From assembly GCA_018114805.1 (NCBI GenBank), contig CP073042.1:6989501-7053500 (forward strand): a stretch of 64,000 nucleotides of DNA, in the 5' to 3' direction. The position numbers and the translations under genes were made by a program. The first letter of the stretch is position 1, and the number at the start of each line of letters is the position of its first letter. The stretch is from Candidatus Streptomyces philanthi (lineage in GTDB: Bacteria; Actinomycetota; Actinomycetes; Streptomycetales; Streptomycetaceae). This document shows, one piece after another, positions 48,864-57,641 of this stretch. The notes beneath the pieces are model-generated. The model was given only the letters and a program-made list of their open reading frames with translations. It was not told the origin of the DNA and did no database searches.

Positions 48864-49454
48864 ATGAGCGCGAGAACGACGCGGCGTGGCCTGGGCCGTC
48901 CGCTGTGGCGCTGGCGGCGCAACCCGTTGCGCCGCCGCACGGACGTGATCGAGGCGTGGTCGCTGCTGCTGGCGGCCGTGATCATGGTGGTGGGCGGGGT
49001 GGCCCTCGGCGTCACAACGGCCCTGTTGGCGCGGGAGCCGCTCATGGAGCAGCACGAGAACCGGCACCAGACGCGGGCCGTACTCGTCAGGGACGTGCCG
49101 CAGCGGTCCACGGAACTGGGTGAGCCGGGAGCGAACCGGGTGCGGGCCACCGTCCGCTGGACGGACGTCTCGGGTACCACGCACACCGGGCAGGCGCGGG
49201 TGGACGAGGGGCGCGAGGCGGGCGAGCGGGTGACCGTCTGCACCGACGAGCGCGGCGAGCTGACCACCGCGCCGCTCAGCCCGGCTCAGGCGGCCACCCG
49301 GGCAGCCGTGGTGGGCGCCATAACGGCCACCGGCTTCTGCTGCCTGACCCTGAGCGCCCGCCGCCAGGTGCAGCGACGCCTCGACCGGGAACGCGCCGCG
49401 CAGTGGGAGCGCGCCTGGGCCGAGGTCGGCCCGTGCTGGAGCGGGCGGGTGTGA
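48864..49454 (+). CDS. Rv1733c-like membrane protein
   Basis: A 196-residue protein with two membrane helices, at about residues 32-55 (LLLAAVIMVVGGVALGVTTA) and 150-170 (AAVVGAITATGFCCLTLS), separated by an extracytoplasmic domain with the pattern RATVRWTDVSGTTHTGQARV and a pairing of V-T-V-C-T. This arrangement matches the Rv1733c family common in actinobacteria; function unknown. ATG 48864 has GGGAG upstream. Intact. Confidence 0.82.
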   Translation: MSARTTRRGLGRPLWRWRRNPLRRRTDVIEAWSLLLAAVIMVVGGVALGVTTALLAREPLMEQHENRHQTRAVLVRDVPQRSTELGEPGANRVRATVRWTDVSGTTHTGQARVDEGREAGERVTVCTDERGELTTAPLSPAQAATRAAVVGAITATGFCCLTLSARRQVQRRLDRERAAQWERAWAEVGPCWSGRV

Positions 49455-49478
49455 CCCGCGCCTGCACCGGGGTCGGCG

Positions 49479-50798
49479 TCAGCGCCGGCCCGCCGTGCCG
49501 AAGAGCTGCGTCCAGTACGTGCCGGCCAGACTGCCCTTGGTGTACCCGACGCCGATCTCGTCGAAGCCGGGGGAGAGGATGTTGGCCCGGTGGCCGGGGC
49601 TGTTCATCCAGCCGTGGACGACGTCGGCGGCGCCGCGCTGGCCGCAGGCGATGTTCTCGCCGATGCCGCGGTGCCGGCAGCCGGCCGCTGCCGCCCGGTC
49701 CCACGGCTGCCGCCCCTCGGGCGTAGTGTGGGCGTGGAAGTCGCGGGCCACCATGTCGGCGCTGTGCGCCTGGGCGGCCATCGCCAGGCCGGGATCGACG
49801 GCGAGCGGGCGCAGTCCGGCGGCCGAGCGCTCGGCGTTGGTGAGCGCCACCACCTCCGCGACCAGGCGCGCTAGGCCGGTGGCCGAGAATGGCGCGGCCC
49901 ACAGCGCCGTCCAGTACACGTCGCCCGAGGCCGCGCCGACGGCCCGGCCGACGCCGGCGTGGGCGACCGACGCGTCGAACAGCGGCCCGCCGCGCGCGGC
50001 GTCGGCCCGGCAGTACTCCACCAACTCGCCGGCCGTGCGCGGGCCGGAGACCAGGTGCTCGGCGATGGTCAGGCAGACGTAACCGGTTCGCGCCACGCGC
50101 TGGTGGACCGAGACACCCTCCGGAGCCTGGCCGCCCAGTCGCTCCTGGGCGGCCATCGCCGCCGCGTGCGCGCCGGCCGCGCTGGTCAGGCGCGCGTCGG
50201 GGGCGACGGGGCGGGCGCCGGCGCGCGAGCGCAGCGTGTTGACCCGGGCCAGGGCCTCGCCGGTCGCGTCCGCGCCCGCGTCGCTCGGCGCCGACGGGGC
50301 GGGCGCGGGGACCGGGGGAGGCGGCGCCTCGTCCAGCACGTCCACGCCGAAGTCGCGGGCCACTCCGGCCAACCCGTCCGCGTACCCCTGGCCCAACGCC
50401 CGCACCTTCCACCGCGCGCCGCGCCGGTAGACCTCGGCGAGCAGCAGCACCGTCTCGCGGCCCGTGCGGCGCGGGGTGAAGCGGGTGACGAGCCCGCCGT
50501 CGGCCCGCGCGACGCTCAGCGCGGGCGCCGGCAGCGTGCTGAGCGCCGCGCCGGGCTCGGCCGGACTGACCACCACGGTGACCCGGCTGGCACCGGGGCG
50601 CAGGCCGCAGTGTGAGCGTGTTCCCGTCCAGCCGCACGCCGGGCGCGCTGGGCTGGTTGAAGAAGACGAAGTCCGCGTCGCCGCCGACCCATCCGCCCTC
50701 GTCGGTGACCAACGCCGACACGTCGAAGGGCCGGGCACCCGAAGCGTCAGCGCGCCATCGGGCAGGGCCTGGTTGGCACCGGGCACCAACTCGTCCAT
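49479..50798 (-). CDS. TerD-domain protein with tandem CAP/SCP domains, frameshifted
   Basis: About 440 residues. The N-terminal TerD-type (calcium-binding stress) domain begins MDELVPGANQALPDGALTLR and, in another frame, continues FDVSALVTDEGGWVGGDADF, FNQPSAPGV, before returning to the first frame (VTVVVSPAEPG); two compensating shifts near 50725 and 50610. After a Pro-rich linker come two CAP/SCP domains: a degenerate one (about 180-305) and a complete one ending MNSPGHRANILSPGFDEIGV and YWTQLFG. No signal peptide is visible. TerD plus double CAP is an unusual mix; the two domain types normally act in tellurite/stress response and in secreted proteins respectively. Confidence 0.8.
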   Translation of the reverse strand: MDELVPGANQALPDGALTLRVPGPSTCRRWSPTRADGSAATRTSSSSTSPARPACGWTGTRSHCGLRPGASRVTVVVSPAEPGAALSTLPAPALSVARADGGLVTRFTPRRTGRETVLLLAEVYRRGARWKVRALGQGYADGLAGVARDFGVDVLDEAPPPPVPAPAPSAPSDAGADATGEALARVNTLRSRAGARPVAPDARLTSAAGAHAAAMAAQERLGGQAPEGVSVHQRVARTGYVCLTIAEHLVSGPRTAGELVEYCRADAARGGPLFDASVAHAGVGRAVGAASGDVYWTALWAAPFSATGLARLVAEVVALTNAERSAAGLRPLAVDPGLAMAAQAHSADMVARDFHAHTTPEGRQPWDRAAAAGCRHRGIGENIACGQRGAADVVHGWMNSPGHRANILSPGFDEIGVGYTKGSLAGTYWTQLFGTAGRR

Positions 50799-51062
50799 CG
50801 TGTACCCCCGCTCGGTTCACCTGGCCAACGCGCGCCCCCGGCCCCGGGTTCCCGCGCCGCCGCGCCCGCGCGCCCCGGCGGTTTGGCCTGCGAACGGGTG
50901 GTCCTGCGCCGCCTCCCGCGCCCGGCCCGTACGGGGTTGGCTGCTGGACGGCGTGTCCCGACCCTTGACCCGCGCTCGGCACCGTAGGGCACAAGAAGAG
51001 ACAGGAACGTCGGCACCTCGCACCGAGAACACGCTGCACACTCAGTCAACTTCGTTCAGAGG

Positions 51063-53398
51063 ATGAAGAGCATGGACGGCATGCGCAGACGAACCCTGCT
51101 CGCTGCGATCGGCGGCACGGTCGCCGCGAGCGGCCCGACGGGAGCCCAGTTGGCCACGGGAGGGGCGGCCCAGGCCGCGGGAAGGGGCGACCTGGCGGAC
51201 GTGGCACGGCCGTCGGCCCACCGCGCGGGACCCCATGAGGACGAGATCCGCAAGTTGCTGGGCCGGATGACGGTCGAGGAGAAGCTCGGCCAACTCCAGC
51301 AACTGACCTGGAACGGTGACACCGGGCCCGGTGGTGGCCAGAACGAGGAGGTCGAGCGGGCCGCGCGCAGCGGCCGGATCGGCTCCGTGCTCAACCTCCA
51401 CGGAGCCGCGCACAACAACGCCCTCCAGCGGCTCGCCGTCGAGGAGTCCAGGCTCGGCATCCCGCTGCTGTTCGGCCTCGACGTCATCCACGGCTTCTGG
51501 ACGACCTTCCCCATCCCGCTCGCCCAGCAGGCCAGCTTCGACCCGGCGGTAGCGACCTGGGACGCCAAGGTGGCCTCGGTCGAGGCCCGGTCCAACGGCG
51601 TGCTGTGGACCTTCGCCCCCATGATGGACGTCACGCACGAGCCGCGCTGGGGGCGTATCGTCGAAGGCTCGGGCGAGGAACCGCACCTGGCCGAGCGGTT
51701 CGCGGCGGCCAAGGTCACCGGGCACCAGGGCCGGGCCGACGGCGCCGACCTGGCGCGCGCGGACCGGATCGCCGCCTGCGCCAAGCACTTCGTCGCGTAC
51801 GGCGGCGCCGAGGGCGGGCGCGACTACAACACCGTCGACGTCTCGGAGGCGCGGCTCCGCAACCTGTACCTGCCGCCCTTCAAGGCGGCCGTGGACGCCG
51901 GGGTCGCCACCGTCATGGCCTCGTTCAACACCATCAACGGCGTGCCCGCGCACGGCAACCCGCACACCCTGACCGACGTGCTCAAGCAGGCGTGGGGCTT
52001 CGCCGGCTTCGTGGTCAGCGACTACACCGGCGTGCAGGAGATGATCACGCACGGCTTCGCCGCCGACGCCGCGGACGCGGCCCGGCTGGCGCTGACGGCC
52101 GGCGTGGACATGGAGATGGTCGGCACCACCATCCGCGACCACGGCGCCAAGCTGCTCGCCGCGGGCGACGTCAGCCAGCGGCGGCTGGACGACGCGGTCA
52201 CCCGCGTCCTGCGCGTGAAGTTCCAACTCGGGCTTTTCGAGCACCCGTACGTCGACGAGGGCGCCGCCGTCACCGCCCCGACCCCGGCGGCCCGCAAGGC
52301 GGCCCGCGAGGTCGCCAGCCGCTGTCTGGTGCTGCTCAAGAACGAACAGAGAAGCTCCCGCTGCGCCGCGACACGCCCTCGGTCGCGGTCGTTGGCCCGT
52401 TCGGCGACTCGCCCGACCTGCACGGGACCTGGGCCGGCCCGGGCGGGAAGAAGTTCCGCGCCACCACCGTGCTCGACGGGATCAGGAAGGCGGTCCCCGA
52501 GGCCAGGGTGAGTCACGCCCAGGGCGTGCCCCCCTAGGGCGGGGACACCAGCGGGATCGGGGCGGCGACGGCCGCGGCCCGGGCGGCCGACGTGACGGTC
52601 GTCGTGGTCGGCGAGCCCTCGGCGATCAGCGGCGAGGCCAGCTCGCGCAGTCAGCTCGGACTGCCCCGCGCGCAGGCCGAGTTGATCGCGGCCATCGCGA
52701 AGGTCGGCAAGCCGTTCGCCGTCGTCGTGGTGGTGGGCGGCCGCCCGCTGACGGTGGGCGACTGGCTTGCCTCGGCGCCCGCCGTGCTGATGGCCTGGCA
52801 CCCGGGCATCGAGGGCGGGAGCGCCGTCGCCGACGTCCTGTTCGGCACCGTCAACCCCTGGGGCAAGCTCCCCGCGTCCTTCCCACGGGCCGTGGGACAG
52901 ATCCCCATCCACTACAACCACGAGAACACCGGACGCCCCTATCGGGCGGACGAGAAGTACACCTCGAAGTACCTCGACCTGCCGCCCGGGCCGCAGTTCC
53001 CGTTCGGCCACGGCCTGAGCTACACCACCTTCGAGATCACGCCGCCCCGGCTCGGCGCGGACCAGATCGGCGCGGACGCGCTGCGCGCGGGCGACACCGT
53101 CGAGGTCACCACCACCCTCCGCAACACCGGCGACCGGCCGGGCGACGAGGTGGTGCAGCTCTACGTGCACGACCCGGTCGCGAGCATCGTGCAACCCGTG
53201 CGCCGGCTGCGCGGCTTCAGCCGCGTGCGCCTCGACCCGGGCCAGAGCCGCACCGTGCGCTTCTCGCTCGGTGCCGACGACCTGGGCTTTTGGACCAACG
53301 ACAGCGCGGGCCGCTTCGTCGTCGAACCGGGCACCATCGAGGTATACGTGGGCGGCGACTCCACTGCCCGCGGCAAGGCCCTGTTGCGCGTCACCTGA
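51063..53398 (+). CDS. Secreted glycoside hydrolase family 3 beta-glucosidase, one frameshift and one in-frame TAG
   Basis: A BglX-like exo-beta-glycosidase of about 778 residues. A twin-arginine-type signal (MRRRTLLAAIGGTVAASG) precedes RKLLGRMTVEEKLGQLQQL. The (beta/alpha)8 domain has the CAKHFVAYG motif and the nucleophile Asp320 in FVVSDYTGVQEM. The alpha/beta sandwich (LMAWHPGIEGGSAVADVLFG, PFGHGLSYTTFEI) and a C-terminal fibronectin-III-like domain (VTTTLRNTGDRPGDEVVQLY) follow. A shift near 52355 and a TAG at 52535-52537 (GVPP-stop-GGDTSG; GVPPYGGD if TAC) interrupt it. The plus-strand ATG at 51063 could be 12 bases downstream. Confidence 0.88.
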
Positions 53399-53542
53399 CG
53401 CCCACGGGCCGGTCGGTCGTGCTCAGCCGCTGCGGACGGGCCCGTGCCCGGCGGCCCCGGAGCGAGGCAGCGAGGCCGGCCCGCCGGTCGCGTGCTGCCG
53501 CCCTGGCGCCCGGGCCAGCCGGGCCACATGCGGCACGCGGGT

Positions 53543-53649
53543 TTAGTCGCGCCCCTCCCGTGGATGTCGGGGTGGAGGTTGACGATCCTGGACAGGGCGC
53601 TGGAGCCGCTGCGTCCGGTGCCCACGATGAACGTCAAGGACCGCATGTG
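53543..53649 (-). pseudogene. 5' remnant of a sulfotransferase gene
   Basis: ATG 53649, with GGGAGAG upstream, starts MRSLTFIVGTGRSGSSALSR with IVNLHPDI: the 5'-phosphosulfate-binding loop of PAPS-dependent sulfotransferases. After about 35 residues similarity stops and the frame runs on into sequence beyond the GH3 gene end. Only the first tenth of the gene is left. Confidence 0.6.
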
Positions 53650-53700
53650 CCTCTCCCAGCCGACCGCCGCGTGAACGATGGGCAGGGGCGACGGCGGGGC

Positions 53701-53715
53701 GGGGGGGGGGGGGGG
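53701..53715. repeat. G15 homopolymer tract
   Basis: Fifteen consecutive Gs (preceded by CGGGGC) about 50 bp upstream of the sulfotransferase stub and 270 bp upstream of the cold-shock gene. Long G runs are hypermutable and can form quadruplexes; tract length in the consensus is uncertain. Confidence 0.8.
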
Positions 53716-53984
53716 AGCGGCGGCTCCCGGGCGCACGCGCGGTGTCGCGGTCGGGGTGCGGTGTGACCGTGGTAACCATCGAAGATCATCCACCGCCCGA
53801 TGGGGCGTGTTACCTTAGGGCCAGTTGCAATTGTGGTTCCCATAGACGTTGTGTGCGCCTGCTGGTTCTCGACCTTCAGGCGCATTTTTGTTTTCCGGTG
53901 TGTGTTTTCTCCGGTCGGGTGATCAGCGCGACTACAGAGGCTCCGTAAGGTGCGGATTCTCGTATGACCCGTTAGGAGACGGAT
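53716..53984 (+). promoter_or_regulatory. Long AT-richer leader of the cold-shock gene
   Basis: From about 53800 the sequence is T-rich (GCATTTTTGTTTTCC, GTGTGTTTTCTCC) and ends with TTAGGAGACGGAT before the start codon. A long, pyrimidine-rich 5' leader of 100 or more bases is typical of cold-inducible csp messages, whose structure regulates translation. TTACCTTAG-like elements near 53810 may be the promoter. Confidence 0.5.
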
Positions 53985-54188
53985 ATGACGACCGGTACCG
54001 TGAAGTGGTTCAACAGCGAAAAGGGCCTTGGTTTCATCGTGCAGGACGGCGGCGGCCCCGACGTCTTCGCCCACTACTCGAACATCAACGCTCAGGGCTT
54101 CCGTGAGCTCGTTGAGGGCCAGCAGGTCCAGTTCGACGTGACGCAGCACCCCAAGGGTCCGCAGGTGGAGAACATCAGCCCCGTGTGA
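53985..54188 (+). CDS. Cold-shock protein, CspA family
   Basis: A 67-residue single cold-shock domain that binds single-stranded nucleic acid. Starts MTTGTVKWFNSEKGLGFIVQ; RNP1-like KGLGFI and RNP2-like DVFAHYSNI are present. AGGAGA lies eight bases before ATG 53985. It is followed by a strong terminator and then a DEAD-box helicase gene, so the two cold-shock functions are neighbours though separately terminated. Confidence 0.95.
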   Translation: MTTGTVKWFNSEKGLGFIVQDGGGPDVFAHYSNINAQGFRELVEGQQVQFDVTQHPKGPQVENISPV

Positions 54189-54530
54189 TCCGGCGCGGCC
54201 ACAGCGCCGCGCGGCGGGCCCGCACCCCAGGGTGCGGGCCCAGCCCATGCCGCCGTCCCGATGACGTGACGGCGGTGTCTTGTGTTTGACCGGTGCCCGC
54301 CCGAATTCCTCAAAAGGTTCCGCGGTGTGCGTGACGCTCTCCGTCACCGCGCGTCCTGGAAATCGTCGAAAAGAGTTCGACAAAGACACGGGCGTCGCCC
54401 CCAGATGGTGCGGGGCAGGATTTCCTGTCGTGCTCCGTCATCACCCCTTCGGTTCGTTCTTGCGATTCCTGCGCGGCCAGGCCGCCGCCGGGACTTCCTC
54501 GATACGTGCCGTTTCGAGGAAAGGTTCCGC
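54189..54530. other. Intergenic: csp terminator and helicase leader
   Basis: After the terminator at 54216, a leader of about 290 bases precedes the helicase, with several A/T-richer patches (GAATTCCTCAAAAGG, GAAAAGAGTTCGACAAAG). Such a long leader suggests post-transcriptional control as in other cold-shock genes. No gene seen. Confidence 0.5.
54216..54241 (+). terminator. Terminator of the cold-shock gene
   Basis: GGGCCCGCACC-CCAG-GGTGCGGGCCC: a perfect eleven-base-pair stem with a four-base loop, 27 bp after the csp stop. Confidence 0.85.
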
Positions 54531-56078
54531 ATGAACCGCTCCACCCGCTCCACCGAGCGTTCCCCCCGTTCCGGCCAGGGCCAGTCCCGCGCCGGTCGCC
54601 CCGCCCCCGTCCGCAGGGGCAGGGCCGGCGCAAGCCCGCGCCCGCCGTCGGGCACGCCGAGTTCGCGCTGCCCGTCAGCACGACGCCCGCACTGCCCGCG
54701 GTCGAGTCGTTCGCCGACCTGGACATGCCGGCCGCTCTCGCCGGGAACGGCGTGAGCGCGCCGTTCCCGATTCAGGCCGCCACGCTGCCGAACTCGCTGG
54801 CCGGGCGCGACGTCCTGGGCCGTGGTCGGACCGGTTCCGGCAAGACCCTCGCCTTCGGCCTCGCCCTCCTCGCCCGCACGGCGGGGCGGCGGGCCCAGTC
54901 CCGGCAGCCGCTGGCCCTGGTCCTGGTCCCCACCCGGGAGCTGGCCCAGCAGGTCACCGACGCCCTGACGCCGTACGCCACCAAGGGCCTGCGGCTGTGC
55001 CTGGCCACCGTCGTCGGCGGGATGTCCATCTCCCTGCAGGCCAGCGTGCTGCGCGGCGGCGCCGAGGTCGTCGTGGCCACCCCCGGGCGCCTCGCCGACC
55101 TGATCCAGCGCGATGACTGCCGCTTCGACCAGGTGAGCATTACCGTGCTCGACGAGGCCGACCAGATGGCCGACATGGGCTTCATGCCGCAGGTCACCGC
55201 GCTCCTCGAGCAGGTGGCACCGGACGGCCAGCCGATGCTCTTCTCCGCCACGCTCGACCGCAACGTCGACAAGCTGGTGCGCCGCTACCCGACCGACCCG
55301 GTGGTGCACTCGGTCGACCCGTCGGCCGGGGCCGTGACCACGATGGAACACCACGTGCTGCACGTGTCCGAGACCGACAAGCACACCATGCCACCCACAT
55401 CGCCGCCCGCGACGGGCGAGTGATCATGTTCATGGACACCAAGCACGCTGTGGACCGGATGGCCAAGCGCCTGCTGGCCAGCGGCGTACGGGCGGCAGCG
55501 CTGCACGGCGGCAAGTCGCAGCCGCAGCGCAACCGCACCCTGGACCAGTTCAAGAACGGCGGCGTCACCGCGCTGATCGCCACCAACGTGGCGGCCCGCG
55601 GCATCCACGTGGACGGCCTGGACCTGGTCGTGAACATCGACCCGCCCACCGACCACAAGGACTACCTGCACCGGGGCGGCCGCACCGCCCGCGTGGGGGA
55701 GTCCGGCAGCGTCGTCACGCTGGTCCTGCCCGAGCAGCGGCGCGAGATGACCCGCCTCCTGCACGCGGCCGGCATCACACCGCGCAGCGTGCAGGCGCGC
55801 CCCGGCGACGTGGAACTGGTCCGGGTGACCGGCGCCCAGGAGCCCTCCGGCGTTCCCGTCACCATTGCGCCGCCCCCGAGCGCCGCGCCGCCCGCGCCCG
55901 ACCCGGCGGCGCCTCGCACGGTGAGACCGGTCAGCGCGGCGAGGCCGGTCAGCGCGGCGGCGGCATGGGCCAGCGGAGCGCGGGCCAGGGCGGCGGCGCC
56001 GGCCGGGGCCGTGCCGGTGGCCGCGGTGGTGGCGGACAGCACGGCCGGGGCGGTCTCGGGCGCGGCTCGGCGGCGTAA
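54531..56078 (+). CDS. DEAD-box RNA helicase with RGG-rich tail, three frameshifts
   Basis: An ATP-dependent RNA helicase of about 515 residues, cold-shock type. ATG 54531 follows GAGGAAAGG. Motifs: Q-region FPIQAATLPN, I GRTGSGKT, Ia PTRELA, Ib TPGRL, II VLDEADQM, III SAT, V ARGIHVDGLD and VI HRGGRTARVG. Shifts lie near 54620, 55395 and 55920. In the last frame the C-terminus is a glycine-rich RNA-binding tail (GQRGEAGQRGGGMGQRSAG, GRGRAGGRGGGGQHGRG) ending at 56078. It would unwind RNA structures in the cold together with the upstream Csp. Confidence 0.9.
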
Positions 56079-56132
56079 CGCCGCCGTGGCGCGGGAGTGG
56101 CGATCGGCCGCCTCCGCCGCCACGGCCGGATG

Positions 56133-56171
56133 ACTGGTGGGGCGGGCTGTGGCACGGCCCGCCCCACCAGT
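56133..56171 (+). terminator. Terminator of the helicase gene
   Basis: ACTGGTGGGGCGGGC pairs exactly with GCCCGCCCCACCAGT around a nine-base loop (TGTGGCACG), starting 55 bp after the helicase stop; also positioned to end the converging Rrf2 transcript. Confidence 0.85.
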
Positions 56172-56254
56172 CTTCGCTCGCCCACCGGCGGGCACGCGCC
56201 CGCCGGCGCCCCTGGTGCCGCCGGCTGCCGAGCCGCGGCCGCCGGCCCGCCGGG

Positions 56255-56743
56255 TCAGGTGGCGGTGGCGCTGAGCCGGGCGTAGTAGCGGCGGACGCGG
56301 TCGGCCGACGCCGGCGGCGTGGCCGCCATGAGGTCGGCGAGCGACTGGGCCGCCAGCTCACGCCGCCAGGCCAGTTCGGCCCGGCGCATGGCGGTGGCGA
56401 TGCCGCAGGGCTGGGCGAACTCGCCCGGCTCGGCGTCCGCGCCGGCGCCGTGCTGACGGATCTCCGTGTAGTGGAACGGGTCCTCCGGCCCCTCGATAGC
56501 CACCACCACGTCCATCAGCGTGATCCGCTCGGGCGCCCGGGCGAGCCGGAAACCGCCCCGGACGCCTGGGGACGAGCTGAGGACGCCGGCCCGCACCAGG
56601 GCCTGCAGACGCTTGTTCAGGTACGGCGGCGGGAGGTCGAACACTGCGGCCAGCTTGGCTGTCGGCACCGGCTCGGCGTCCCCGAGCCACGCCAGCGCCA
56701 GACAGCAGTGCAGTCCCCACTCCACGCCCTTGGCCAGTTGCAT
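56255..56743 (-). CDS. Rrf2 family transcriptional regulator
   Basis: A 162-residue winged-helix regulator: MQLAKGVEWGLHCCLALAWL, AKLAAVFDLPPPYLNKRLQA and SSPGVRGGFRLARAPERITL are the family pattern. The three-cysteine cluster of Fe-S IscR/NsrR proteins is absent; only a single Cys occurs in the later loop (QPCGIAT), so an iron-sulfur cofactor is unlikely. ATG 56743 has no Shine-Dalgarno, but TAGCAT lies 12 bases upstream, fitting a leaderless message. Confidence 0.85.
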   Translation of the reverse strand: MQLAKGVEWGLHCCLALAWLGDAEPVPTAKLAAVFDLPPPYLNKRLQALVRAGVLSSSPGVRGGFRLARAPERITLMDVVVAIEGPEDPFHYTEIRQHGAGADAEPGEFAQPCGIATAMRRAELAWRRELAAQSLADLMAATPPASADRVRRYYARLSATAT

Positions 56744-56838
56744 TATCGAGATGCTACACGTCCAGGTTTCCCCGGATCCGACCCTGAGCCGGGGCGGCGT
56801 CGAGGCGTCAGGGGGAGGCGCGCCGGCGCGTGCGCGGG

Positions 56839-57588
56839 TCAGTCGTACGGGAGCTTGCGCACGCCCGGCGTATGGCCGACGGTCCGTCGGAAGACGTCGA
56901 TGAAGGCGCTCGCGGAGGCCCAGCCGCACCGGTGCGCCACCGCCGTCACCGGCATGCCGTCCGCGAGCAGCAACAGCGCGCGGTGCAGGCGCAGTTGGGT
57001 GCGCCACTGCGGGAAGGTCATGCCCGTCTCCGCACGGAACAGCCGGGCCAGCGTGCGCTCGCTCGCCCCCACCGCGGCTCCCAGCGCGGTCAGCGTGCGG
57101 CCGTCGGAGGGGTCGGCGGCCAGCAGCGCGCACACCGCGGCCAGCCGGGGGTCGCGCGCCGTCGGCAGGTGGATGGGGCGCCGCGGCGAGTGTCGGAGCT
57201 GGTCGAGCAGGACGCGCAGCAGGCGCCGCCGCTCCTGGCTCCCGTCGGCCGGGTCGCGCGTGTACTCCAGGATCAGCTCACGCAGCGGCGGCCCGACGGC
57301 GATCACGGCGGGCCGGTCGAGGCGCAGCGGGTTCACCGCGGCGGGCAGCCCCACCGTGTGCAGGTCGGTCTCGCCCCATGCGCGGGGCTCGTGCACGGTG
57401 CCGGCCGGGACCCACAGCGCGCTGGTCGCCGGGGCGACCCAACTGCCGGCGTCGGTCGTCACGGACAGCACGCCGCGCCCCGCGTAGATGATCTGATGGT
57501 CGTCGTGGTGGTGTGCCCCGACGCCGAAACCGGGTGTGAGCCTGCGCACGGCGGTAGAGGCGCGGGGCGTGTGGCGGATCTCCGACAT
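56839..57588 (-). CDS. AraC family transcriptional regulator
   Basis: A 249-residue regulator with an N-terminal cupin sensor domain (HHHDDHQIIYAGRGVLSVTT, SALWVPAGTVHEP) and a C-terminal double helix-turn-helix (LGAAVGASERTLARLFRAET, FPQWRTQLRLHRALLLL, GWASASAFIDVFRRTVGHTP). Divergently transcribed from the MFS gene with only 53 bp between, so it probably controls that transporter. Intact. Confidence 0.9.
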   Translation of the reverse strand: MSEIRHTPRASTAVRRLTPGFGVGAHHHDDHQIIYAGRGVLSVTTDAGSWVAPATSALWVPAGTVHEPRAWGETDLHTVGLPAAVNPLRLDRPAVIAVGPPLRELILEYTRDPADGSQERRRLLRVLLDQLRHSPRRPIHLPTARDPRLAAVCALLAADPSDGRTLTALGAAVGASERTLARLFRAETGMTFPQWRTQLRLHRALLLLADGMPVTAVAHRCGWASASAFIDVFRRTVGHTPGVRKLPYD

Positions 57589-57611
57589 TGGTTGGCATTT
57601 TATCGGAAACA

Positions 57612-57626
57612 GGCCATCGTTTGGCC
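57612..57626. promoter_or_regulatory. Inverted repeat between the AraC and MFS genes
   Basis: GGCCA-TCGTT-TGGCC, a perfect 5-5-5 inverted repeat in the 53-bp divergent promoter, 16 bp before the MFS start. Candidate AraC-type operator. Confidence 0.5.
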
Positions 57627-57641
57627 GTTGATGATCGATTC

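Noticed and set aside
15388..52537. Stop-codon recoding (pyrrolysine, selenocysteine or suppressor tRNA) to explain the in-frame stops
   Set aside because: All three stop codons are involved, inferred residues differ, no SECIS-like element or pyl/sel gene is visible, and frameshifts of similar density point to base errors.
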